Source of the DNA: Pirellulaceae bacterium
GTDB lineage: Bacteria; Planctomycetota; Planctomycetia; Pirellulales; Pirellulaceae
NCBI GenBank assembly: GCA_022448645.1
Contig: JAKVBZ010000006.1
Location: 62,001 to 126,000, forward strand
Length of the DNA stretch: 64,000 nucleotides
Direction: 5' to 3'
Below are positions 26,506-34,590 of this stretch, one piece after another. The notes under the pieces were generated by a model. The model saw only the letters and a program-made list of their open reading frames with translations. It had not been told where the DNA came from and did no database searches. The position numbers and the translations under genes were made by a program. Position 1 is the stretch's first letter. Every line of letters starts with the position of its first letter.

Positions 26506-27945
26506 ATGTCTAACTTACAAGCCAGCATCGTTGGTTTTGATATCACACCGTCCATTCACCCCACGTACGGTGCTTGGGGTACCACCCCGGTGATGACCGA
26601 AATCGATCAGCCGCTGTTGGCGCGCTGCCTGGCATTGCGAGAATCAGACCGCTTCGTCCTTTGGTTCGGGCTCGATCTGTGTGGCAACTCCATACCCGAA
26701 GTGCAGGCAATTCGGATGGAGCTGGCAGATGAGCTCGGGCTGACCACCGAACAAATCATCTGGTCAACGAGTCAAACACACTCGAGCCCAACGTTGCCCG
26801 GATCCGATATGCCTGGCGGCTCGAGTGTCACCGTACGAGGTCTTTTCGACGCCGCATTCTGCCGTCAGGAACGTGAGACGTTTATCGGCCACTGCCTCAA
26901 CGCAGCGCGAAAAGCCATCGCTTCATTGCAACCAGTCCGGTTGCGCAGCGGGCAAGGTTACTGTGACTCAATCAGTTACAACCGACGTTCCCCGATGCCC
27001 AACGGCGGTGTCAAATTCAGCCGAGACCACAACGAGGCGTTACAAAGTGGAAAGTTCTATGACCCGACCATCGGATTGGTCGTGTTCGAGGGCACAGACA
27101 ACCGCCCGCTCGGTGCCATTTTTAACTTCTGTGCTCATCCTGCCACGATGATCAATGACAAGTGGGTCTCGCCTGACTGGGTTGGGACGGCACGCAGCGA
27201 AATCGAAGCGGCACTGGGAGATGTACCCGCCATGTTTGTGCAAGGCTTGTGTGGCGACGTGAACTGTCATCACATTTTCGGCACACCGGCACAGGCGCGT
27301 GCCACCGGTAAGCGTCTGGGAAAGGCAGCCGTGGCGGCACTGCCTACGCTTACGTCTGTCCGTGCAACACCACTCGCTACAGCATTCCGGACGATTGATA
27401 TCCAGTGCCGTCCTATGTACACAAGAGAGGAAGCCGAATCCGAATTGGCAATCCGGCGATCGTTTATTGATGACTTAGAAACTGACCCGACAGCGACTTG
27501 GTTCGCCGGAGTTAATCTTCCAGAACAATTCGCACCCGCAAACAAAGCAGCAACGGTCCAGGTGCAAATTGATTACCTTCAAGAAATATTAAGGATACTG
27601 GACGCCGGTGAATCCGTGCCTGAGAAAATTGAATTTACCGTGGGTGCCGTGCGCATCGGAGATGTGGCGGCAACCATCTTACATGGCGAAAACTTCACCG
27701 CCACAGGTCGTACGATACGACAGCGAGCCCCTTTTTCGCACCTATTGGTCTGCGGCGACTCGAACGGACAGTTTGGATATCTAGGCGACGATGCCGAGAT
27801 CGATCGGGGTGGTTACGAAACCGATTCTTTTTGGAAGATGCTTTATTTTGGAGGAGTACGACTGGCACCGGCGAAGGGCAGTGCCAACCGCATTATCGAT
27901 ACGGCGGTGGACCTGTTGTGGGAATTGCATCAGGGTCGTGAGTGA
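26506..27945 (+). CDS. Neutral-ceramidase-like (NEUT/ALK N-terminal domain) hydrolase, cytoplasmic
   Basis: This encodes 479 residues without a signal peptide, so probably intracellular. It matches the N-terminal catalytic domain of neutral/alkaline ceramidases: 'GFDITPSIHP' at the start, 'TSQTHSSPTLPG' with Zn-ligand His at residue 92, 'FNFCAHPATM' with His 211, 'LHGENF' with Glu 395 and 'GQFGYLGDDAE' with Tyr 425. These four correspond to the known Zn ligands. The nucleophile position, Ser in the GDVSPN motif of true ceramidases, is Asn here (GDVNCHH, residue 253). Many bacterial homologues share this change, so it is probably an amidase or another hydrolase rather than a ceramidase. It sits between two sialidase-like paralogues. 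Confidence 0.85.
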   Translation: MSNLQASIVGFDITPSIHPTYGAWGTTPVMTEIDQPLLARCLALRESDRFVLWFGLDLCGNSIPEVQAIRMELADELGLTTEQIIWSTSQTHSSPTLPGSDMPGGSSVTVRGLFDAAFCRQERETFIGHCLNAARKAIASLQPVRLRSGQGYCDSISYNRRSPMPNGGVKFSRDHNEALQSGKFYDPTIGLVVFEGTDNRPLGAIFNFCAHPATMINDKWVSPDWVGTARSEIEAALGDVPAMFVQGLCGDVNCHHIFGTPAQARATGKRLGKAAVAALPTLTSVRATPLATAFRTIDIQCRPMYTREEAESELAIRRSFIDDLETDPTATWFAGVNLPEQFAPANKAATVQVQIDYLQEILRILDAGESVPEKIEFTVGAVRIGDVAATILHGENFTATGRTIRQRAPFSHLLVCGDSNGQFGYLGDDAEIDRGGYETDSFWKMLYFGGVRLAPAKGSANRIIDTAVDLLWELHQGRE

Positions 27946-27999
27946 TCTAAATTGAGTGTAGGCGCTAGGCCGCATACTTTACCTGACAGGAGAGCTACT

Positions 28000-28746
28000 T
28001 TGTACGAACAACAGGTCGAAGACTTTCAACGGGAAGGATTTTGTGTTTTTCCACAATTCTTTTCACCGCCTCGGATGGAGGAACTCGAAGAAAATTTACA
28101 GCGTTACGTTCGCGAAGTGGTCCCCACACTGGATACGTCTGCCACAATGTACGAGGACAAATCGGATCCCAACTCGCTCTTTCGCCTGGAAAAGATGCAG
28201 CAGCACGACACGTTCTTTCGTGATCTGCTGAACGACAAGTCCCTCGCCGAATTAGCCCAACAACTACTTGGTGATGCTGTCGAACAGCGCGGCATTGAGT
28301 TGTTTGCCAAAGCGCCGCGTGTGGGGACTGCTACACCGCCGCACCAAGACGGACATTATTTTCAGCTGACGCCGAATAATGCGCTGACGTTTTGGCTTGC
28401 GATCGATCGGGCCGACAACGAAAACGGTTGTGTGCGTTACATAACTGGTTCGCATTTGGACGGATTGCGACCGCACGCTATGAGTGGCTCATTTGGATTC
28501 TCGTTAGGCGTGTCAGACTTTGGCCAGGCAGATCGTGATCGCGAGAAAGCTGTCATGATCGATCCGGGCGACATGATTGCACACCACAGCCTCACGATCC
28601 ATCGGACGGACGAAAACAGTTCCGATAGGCTGCGTCGAGCCATAGGGATCGTATTTTACGGGGCGACATGCGAAGTCAACCGGGAAGCCACACTGAATCA
28701 TGCCAAAGCAGTGAAGGCCGAATGGAAATCACAGGGACGCCTCTAG
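28000..28746 (+). CDS. Phytanoyl-CoA dioxygenase (PhyH)-family oxygenase
   Basis: This encodes 248 residues. The TTG at 28000 is preferred because AGGAGAG lies just upstream and the family homology begins 'YEQQVEDFQREGFCVF'; the open frame back to 27952 is not family-like. It has the Fe(II)-binding His-x-Asp in HQDGHYF (about residues 113-119) and the distal His in 'HHSLTIHRT', with an Arg in 'RLRRAIGI' that would bind 2-oxoglutarate. PhyH enzymes hydroxylate lipids, small acids or sugars-linked metabolites. It is 54 bp after the ceramidase-like gene and probably co-transcribed. The substrate is unknown. Confidence 0.88.
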   Translation: MYEQQVEDFQREGFCVFPQFFSPPRMEELEENLQRYVREVVPTLDTSATMYEDKSDPNSLFRLEKMQQHDTFFRDLLNDKSLAELAQQLLGDAVEQRGIELFAKAPRVGTATPPHQDGHYFQLTPNNALTFWLAIDRADNENGCVRYITGSHLDGLRPHAMSGSFGFSLGVSDFGQADRDREKAVMIDPGDMIAHHSLTIHRTDENSSDRLRRAIGIVFYGATCEVNREATLNHAKAVKAEWKSQGRL

Positions 28747-28879
28747 TCGTGGATCATATGATACGCTGCCCTGCAAGGTGTTATGATCAAGCTGTGTTTC
28801 AAGAACGGGTCATCCTGTTTGGGTGACCCTGTTTCTGCCTGCTACGGTTTGACCACACAGAAAGATGGAGGACAAGAAC

Positions 28880-29932
28880 ATGACGGGAAGATGTATTTCT
28901 CTCATCCTAACTTGCCTGTTGACTTTCAACGTCGTGAGTGCCAAGGAACCGGACCTGCCCGAGATTCGAGTGACCAACGTTCGTCGCGTTTTTCATAATG
29001 GGGAACATAACGCGTTCACTGACTTGATTCGTTTTCATGACAAGTTTTATCTTAGTTTTCGCAGTTGTCCGGATGGACACGGGGTGCATCCGTCGTCATC
29101 GGGCATCATCCTCGAAAGCGAGGACGCTCAAACCTGGAAGCTTGTCCATCGTTTCCGAGTCCCGACACGGGACGTTCGAGATCCACACTTTCTGATCTTC
29201 AAAGACAAATTATTCGCCTACGCAAGCACGTGGTACTGCGGAGACACTTCGCCAGCGGAGTATGGATTCAACGAGCACCTTGGTTATGGAGTCTGGAGCG
29301 CTGATGGAAATTCCTGGACCGAGCCGATCATGTTGGAGGGAACCTACGGCCACTACATCTGGAGAGCGGCTACGTTCGACGGAACGGCTTACTTGTGCGG
29401 CCGTCGCAAACGGGAATTTGCCGAGACACATCGCAACATTCGGTCTGACTGTGAATCGGCCATGCTAGAGAGTGACGATGGACTGATCTGGCGCACAAGA
29501 GCTCTGTTTCAAACAACCCATGGAAATGAAACCGCTTTTCTGTTCGAGCCCGACGGAAGTGTGTTCGCAGTGGCCAGGAATACCCTCGACAACTCACAGC
29601 TTTGTCGCTCGAAGCCTCCGTATACAACATGGGAGCGCACCGACCTACACTGTTTCATTGGTGGGCCATTGGTCGTCAAATGGAACGAACGTTATCTGGT
29701 CGGTGGACGCAAAAACATCAAAGATCATCCTGTGACAACGCTTTACTGGCTTGTAGACGGGAAGCTGCACGAATGTGCTGCGTTGCCGAGCGGCGGTGAC
29801 AATTCGTATCCAGGATTTGTCGAACTTAGTCCAACGCGTGGCCTGCTCTCCTGGTATTCCAGTCACGAAACCGACGATTCGGGAAAAAACATCACGGCGA
29901 TCTATCTAGCCGACCTGGAGCTTAAGGATTGA
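28880..29932 (+). CDS. Exported sialidase-like propeller protein (paralogue 2)
   Basis: This encodes 350 residues. ATG 28880 is chosen over 28865 because GGAGGA lies at 28867-28872 and it gives a good signal peptide ending 'NVVSA|KEP'. It is a close paralogue of 24183-25289: both share 'IRVTNVRRVFHNGEHNAFT'-type starts, 'RSCPDGH', 'LRDPHFL/VRDPHFL', 'NIRSDCESxMLESDDG' and the end 'GGDNSYPGF'. The two genes bracket the cyclase-fold, ceramidase-like and PhyH genes, so the region looks like a local gene duplication with insertion or rearrangement. The function is as uncertain as for paralogue 1. Confidence 0.85.
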   Translation: MTGRCISLILTCLLTFNVVSAKEPDLPEIRVTNVRRVFHNGEHNAFTDLIRFHDKFYLSFRSCPDGHGVHPSSSGIILESEDAQTWKLVHRFRVPTRDVRDPHFLIFKDKLFAYASTWYCGDTSPAEYGFNEHLGYGVWSADGNSWTEPIMLEGTYGHYIWRAATFDGTAYLCGRRKREFAETHRNIRSDCESAMLESDDGLIWRTRALFQTTHGNETAFLFEPDGSVFAVARNTLDNSQLCRSKPPYTTWERTDLHCFIGGPLVVKWNERYLVGGRKNIKDHPVTTLYWLVDGKLHECAALPSGGDNSYPGFVELSPTRGLLSWYSSHETDDSGKNITAIYLADLELKD

Positions 29933-29951
29933 GGAGTGAAGGGGGAAATTC

Positions 29952-30101
29952 ATGCCGATCGAAAATGAGAAACGCGAACCACCAAATCCACGACCGGCTT
30001 GTCCGGTTTGTGGTGGCGAGCTTATTGAGATTCGTGCCAAGTTACAATGTTCTCGTTGTCACACGATTTGTGAGACCTGCTGCGAAGGCGGACCGGGATA
30101 A
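29952..30101 (+). CDS. Small zinc-ribbon protein
   Basis: This encodes 49 residues; ATG 29952 follows GAAGGGGG. It has a CPVCGGEL knuckle, a second CSRC knuckle and a third Cys cluster (CETCC), ending EGGPG. The spacing of the pairs makes a zinc ribbon likely. The short size and composition fit a conserved planctomycete small protein family, which I recognise only by general appearance. It starts 20 bp after the sialidase-like paralogue, so it may share its transcript. No function is proposed. Confidence 0.75.
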   Translation: MPIENEKREPPNPRPACPVCGGELIEIRAKLQCSRCHTICETCCEGGPG

Positions 30102-30514
30102 CTTTTCCAAGCATTGATCTCGGAAATGGTTCCTTGCATCTGGAGCCCTTAGGATGCGTTCCAGGACCTTCCACCATAAACTCGGAGCGACATCCAAGCC
30201 ACCAAAAGTCTGCTCCACGTTTCACAACCTATTCTTGTGGCGCCATTGGCTAGGTTTGCATCCTAGGACTTGGAGCCGACATGAAATCACTTCCTAAAAT
30301 CCTCTTCACCAGAAACCACACGGTTCGTGTCTTCTGAAGAATCCCAGGTTAAGTTGGTTTATCGCAGCTGAACCGTCCTGAGAACACGGCGAAAGTACGT
30401 TCTCTTCAGGGCTCCCCCCGCGGATTGTGTTCCCCGATCGGTTGCCTTACAACATGAATAGTCGGTCGTGCAGTTCGGCCTGTGTTGTCATTCGTTCATG
30501 GGAGGTCTTTCGTT
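30102..30514. other. Intergenic region
   Basis: No coding region or clear structural RNA is visible in this 413-bp gap. A partly inverted pair of motifs containing TTAGGATGC (about 30151) and GCATCCTAG (about 30260) could pair, but the match is short. A GGAGGT at 30500-30506 belongs to the next gene. Confidence 0.35.
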
Positions 30515-31306
30515 GTGTCTATCGATTTAGAAGGCAAAATCGCACTCGTTACCGGTGCGGCTCGAGGCATCGGCCAAGGTTGTGCAGTTGAATTAGCGCG
30601 ATGTGGTGCGGATGTCGTTGTGAACGGTCGCCCTGGTGGAACCAATCTGCAGGAAACATGTCAACAAATCGAAGCGTTGGGCAGAAAGGCCATTCCTGTG
30701 GAGGCCAATACATTCGAACGGGCCGATTGTGAAAGTTTGGTATCAGGTGCGCTGGACGCTACCGGTCGGCTGGACATCCTGGTAAGCAATCCGGCCAATG
30801 GACATCGTTGTCCATTCCTCGATTTTGATCCCGATGAATTCGAACGAAACATCAAAGGCACGCTGACCGCCGGATTTCACATGTCCCAATTAGTGGCACG
30901 TCATATGGTCGAACGCGGTGGTGGCGGCAAGATCGTCTTCATTTCTAGCGTACATGCCGAAATGCCTTATCTACCAGCCATCTCTTATAATGCGGCCAAA
31001 GCTGGATTGAATCACATGACTGCCTCGATCGCTGTCGAATTGTTCGAGCATCGTATCAATGTCAACGTCATCAATCCCGGCTGGATCGACACTCCGGGTG
31101 AACGCCGTGACTTTACTGAAGAACAGATTCAATCAGAAGGCCGCAAATTACCGTGGGGTCGGATCGGGACGTCGGCCGACATTGGCCAAGCGGCCGCGTT
31201 CTTAAGCTCCGATGCAGCCGACTACATTACTGGCTCGGTGTTACGAGTCGATGGTGGGTTCGTCTACAAAGACTGTAACCCAGCTGCCAAACTTACCAAG
31301 ATGTAA
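30515..31306 (+). CDS. Short-chain dehydrogenase/reductase (SDR)
   Basis: This encodes 263 residues. The GTG at 30515 is chosen because GGAGGT lies about nine bases upstream and the family sequence begins right after it; the open frame reaches back to 30482 without support. It has the cofactor loop TGAARGIGQG (residues 13-22), catalytic Ser in 'VFISSVHAE', and the YNAAK motif (Tyr-x-x-x-Lys). The usual NNAG motif reads SNPANG, a small deviation. 'INPGWIDTPGERR' and 'SVLRVDGG' are typical C-terminal motifs. Such enzymes oxidise or reduce sugars, polyols or 3-oxoacyl groups with NAD(P)H. The specific substrate cannot be told. Confidence 0.92.
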   Translation: MSIDLEGKIALVTGAARGIGQGCAVELARCGADVVVNGRPGGTNLQETCQQIEALGRKAIPVEANTFERADCESLVSGALDATGRLDILVSNPANGHRCPFLDFDPDEFERNIKGTLTAGFHMSQLVARHMVERGGGGKIVFISSVHAEMPYLPAISYNAAKAGLNHMTASIAVELFEHRINVNVINPGWIDTPGERRDFTEEQIQSEGRKLPWGRIGTSADIGQAAAFLSSDAADYITGSVLRVDGGFVYKDCNPAAKLTKM

Positions 31307-31482
31307 TCTCGGGCAAGATCCAACACTGTCCTTATTGTCATGAGCAGATCAGCTTACATGCGCGTAAGTGCTGGCGTTGCCACGAGTACTTTGACCCAAC
31401 CGTCGTCAACCGCCATAGGTCGGGGCAATTCGTTGACATTCTCAACACGCGTTACTTGTCTTTTTCCCACGTTCGTTGGTAA
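31279..31482 (+). pseudogene. Zinc-ribbon coding segment without a start codon
   Basis: Beginning after an in-frame stop at 31276-31278, the frame reads KIQHCPYCHEQISLHARKC and then WRCHEYFDPTVV before ending at 31480-31482. Two CxxC pairs with the spacing of a zinc ribbon are unmistakable. No ATG, GTG or TTG lies between the upstream stop and the first Cys pair; only ATC or CTG codons are available. It also overlaps the end of the SDR gene. It may be a broken gene, one lost by a frameshift, or one that uses a rare start. Confidence 0.45.
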
Positions 31483-31762
31483 GATAGACGATTCCGAACA
31501 CGCCCCCTCCCAACGACGCTCATGCAGTGTCTCGTTCATGGGTCCACTCTTAAATTGAAAAGTAAGCCGCTGTTGAACTAGTATTCTAGTCATCACCATC
31601 AGCTTGCTTGTGGACCCACCCTAAGTTGACCGGGTCAATTTCGCTACGGCGAATAAGCGAAGCTGGAATCTTGCCGCTACGAATGCACGCCACCGCAGGG
31701 GTTTTAGACACTACTAACAAACTAATCTTAAACGCTTCATCAACTCTTATCGAACACAAATC
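31483..31762. other. Intergenic region
   Basis: The remaining 280 bp before the fusion gene hold no supported feature. Possible ORFs on either strand are short and lack ribosome sites. Confidence 0.35.
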
Positions 31763-34348
31763 ATGCGCAAACTCGTACTACACTGCCTGACCTTGGCCAC
31801 CTTGGGAACTCAAGTTTACGCCCAAGATCACTACACCATCGGCGTGACGGATCGCATGGTCTATCTGCCCGCCGTAGTTGCTCGTGAAATGGATTTCTGG
31901 AGCAATCAAGGCATCCACATCAACGTAAATTTTGTGGCCGACGAAGACGACCTGTTTTACAAGATCCGCGAGAATTTCAAACGCTATGGACGACGCGCAA
32001 CTGATTTTGGAGCGTGCCGGATGGATGAATTTGTCTTCGAGCGCGCCCGAGGATTGGCAGTCGAAGCGATCGCTCAAGTCGCCGAAGAGCTTACACCACA
32101 ACCCATCGTCACGAACACTCCATGGCGGGACTTGCAGCTTCCGCACAAACTGCGACACGTACTCTTCGTAAAACAGCGTCTGATCCGCGAAAATCCCGAA
32201 CTGATCGAAAAATTCCTGTCTGGATACCAACAGGCACAAACGTGGATGCGTGATCCAGCCAACGCAGACGCCCTGGCGGAAATCGTCGCGAAAGAATTCT
32301 ACTGGATATCTGGCCAGCCCAAATCGGTACCACCGGACGTTGCCTTCATCACCGAGAGACTTGCGCCATACAGCTTCCTGGACGAGATCGACTTCGATGA
32401 AGCATACCGAAAGCAATGGGACGCTGTGGCTGCGCAAATTGGCTCACGAGCGATGGACATTCACGATGGTCGTTATCACGTCGACAAAATGACGACGTCC
32501 GATACTAAATCAAGGACAGGTACCGCTTTTGACGAAGCGGTGGCTTGGTGGCGTTTCGCAAAGATCAATGACTATCGCAACTACGGCACTGCCGGCAGTT
32601 CGCTCGATCTGACCGCCCAAGGTCCCGAGGTCAGACCTCATGTGTACGGCATTTCGACACATGACTACTATCATCGAGAACAAGTCTGGGAGTTTGGTGG
32701 TTTTCACAACGATGGACGTGGCTGGGCCAGCGACGGGGTCAAAAAATTTGTCAGCACCGACCCGGATCGCGATGATGATCTGGATTTCGAGGGTGACTTT
32801 AGTATCTGGCTGCGGTGTTCAAATCGAAACACGCGCAACACGGTTCTTGTCGGTAAAGGTGCTTATGATTCTCAACAAGGCTTCACCGTGACCTATCGAG
32901 CAGGAGAACCTGCGGCCAGCATTTCGTTCGCCGCACACCCGACCAAAGACGATCTGCTGACATTGAACGATATCCCACTGGGAACTTTTCTGGATGTCTG
33001 CTTTAGCTACCAAGCGGACACTGGTGAAATTCATGGCTGGGCACATCACACAACGACTGGCGAACTGGTTGTCCAACAGTCCACTCGAATTGCTCCCGGA
33101 TCCGTGAAGCCGACGATGGCGCCACTGACAATTGGGGGTAATCGCGAACACGACACGAACATGCCGTTACACGGTAACATCGAATGCGTCGCTATGTGGA
33201 ACCGAACGCTTTCTGAAAAGGAAGTCATAACGTTAACTCGAGGTACAAAGTCAACGCCAGTTAAGTCTCAATCGAATCAGCAAACACCTCTGGGCACGTG
33301 GAACAACGTACGTGATTGGGGTGCTGTCGGAGACGGTAAGCACGACGACACCGATGCCATTCAGGCTGCCATCGACGCTTGTGTGTTTCCAGTAACCGTC
33401 AAATATCGCGGTCGCTGGTTTGGTAAGCCCGACGTGCCTCCCAAACCGGGACACGGTTACGGTGGGGGCGTTTTTATTCCCAGCGGATTCTATCGCACAA
33501 CGAGACCCATCGTATTGCGTCCCAGTGTAACTGTGGTGGGTGACGAGGCGATGCGACCGATGATTGCCAGCGAGGCAGATTCGGCCTTCGTCTGGTGGAA
33601 CGGACCGTGGCTCGAGCGTTCCATCGATTTCAAGGTCCGGAACGGCCTGCGACGGCGCTGTACTGGTGTCACATTACGCAACCTCACAGCGCGTGGCAAA
33701 CGATTCGGGGCTCACACGATGGGCGTGGATGCCAATCAAATGTCGATTCGGAATTGTCGTTTCGAGGGCGATGAATGCGGCTTTGTGAATACGGGCTTCA
33801 TGATGTTTTCAGAAATTCGCAACACAAAATTTCATCCAAGTCTCTGGATATTGACTCGCCAAGGGACGCGGTTCAATACAAGCACGATTGAGAATATCGT
33901 CGTAGGCCTACACGGCACGCCTTTCGACGACTGGGCCGTGCGGCTGGAAGGTTGCATTCAATGTGTGCGGCTTTCGGAAATTACTCTGGAAGTTCGCAGT
34001 AAAGGAATCTATCTGGACTCTTACGCGGCTGGCGTGACCATCGACATCCACAATCTGTGGAACTACGACACTGGCCGACACAGTCATGAGACGCCGGAGG
34101 CAATTCGAGTCATCAACGGATCAGGAATCCGCATTAGCAATGTCATGGGGCTGGATTACCCAGCAAATCTATTCATCGGAAAAGATGTCCGCAACATCGA
34201 GTTGTCGAATGTGCTGGCCAAACAGGTCATCGTCGAGGACGCTGCAGCCACTCGGCCCATTTTTTCCAACGTGCCCGCCATCAAAGTCGACACCGAGGGC
34301 AGCATGATTGAAGCCGAAGGTGGTGCGCCTAAGGACATTCGAAAATAG
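31763..34348 (+). CDS. Exported fusion of NMT1-type substrate-binding domain, LamG domain and pectate-lyase-like beta-helix
   Basis: This encodes 861 residues with a signal peptide (about 1-21). Residues 23-235 ('GVTDRMVYLPAVVAREMDFW', then 'RDLQLPHKLRHVLFVKQRLI' and 'NPELIEKFLSGYQQAQTWM') resemble the SsuA/THI5/NMT1 periplasmic binding proteins of ABC transporters. Residues about 300-495 ('FEGDFSIWLRCSNRN', 'IECVAMWNRTLSEKE') are a LamG-type jelly roll. Residues 513-860 begin 'VRDWGAVGDGKHDDTDAIQA', the hallmark of pectate-lyase-superfamily (PF12708) right-handed beta-helices. It is unusual for a transporter-type binding domain to be joined to a polysaccharide-active fold. It may hold and present a glycan at the surface. 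No ribosome site is visible. Confidence 0.8.
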   Translation: MRKLVLHCLTLATLGTQVYAQDHYTIGVTDRMVYLPAVVAREMDFWSNQGIHINVNFVADEDDLFYKIRENFKRYGRRATDFGACRMDEFVFERARGLAVEAIAQVAEELTPQPIVTNTPWRDLQLPHKLRHVLFVKQRLIRENPELIEKFLSGYQQAQTWMRDPANADALAEIVAKEFYWISGQPKSVPPDVAFITERLAPYSFLDEIDFDEAYRKQWDAVAAQIGSRAMDIHDGRYHVDKMTTSDTKSRTGTAFDEAVAWWRFAKINDYRNYGTAGSSLDLTAQGPEVRPHVYGISTHDYYHREQVWEFGGFHNDGRGWASDGVKKFVSTDPDRDDDLDFEGDFSIWLRCSNRNTRNTVLVGKGAYDSQQGFTVTYRAGEPAASISFAAHPTKDDLLTLNDIPLGTFLDVCFSYQADTGEIHGWAHHTTTGELVVQQSTRIAPGSVKPTMAPLTIGGNREHDTNMPLHGNIECVAMWNRTLSEKEVITLTRGTKSTPVKSQSNQQTPLGTWNNVRDWGAVGDGKHDDTDAIQAAIDACVFPVTVKYRGRWFGKPDVPPKPGHGYGGGVFIPSGFYRTTRPIVLRPSVTVVGDEAMRPMIASEADSAFVWWNGPWLERSIDFKVRNGLRRRCTGVTLRNLTARGKRFGAHTMGVDANQMSIRNCRFEGDECGFVNTGFMMFSEIRNTKFHPSLWILTRQGTRFNTSTIENIVVGLHGTPFDDWAVRLEGCIQCVRLSEITLEVRSKGIYLDSYAAGVTIDIHNLWNYDTGRHSHETPEAIRVINGSGIRISNVMGLDYPANLFIGKDVRNIELSNVLAKQVIVEDAAATRPIFSNVPAIKVDTEGSMIEAEGGAPKDIRK

Positions 34349-34590
34349 CAACGGGTCATGGCACGTAGAAACATGCTGACTTCTGCCACTACATGTGTGG
34401 ATGGCACTTGCAGCTGAGGCTTCTTCGGCTGAGAATCCGGTATTGGCGTTCCAACCATACTGCCTTGATAAGTTTCAAGACCACGTACGATGGCCTACCC
34501 AGAGCGTTGTATCTCCTGGGAAGCGACATGCAATGCCTTCCAACCGTTGAAGATTAGTAGCTGTTCTTGACTCCTGCAGCTCCACCATCC

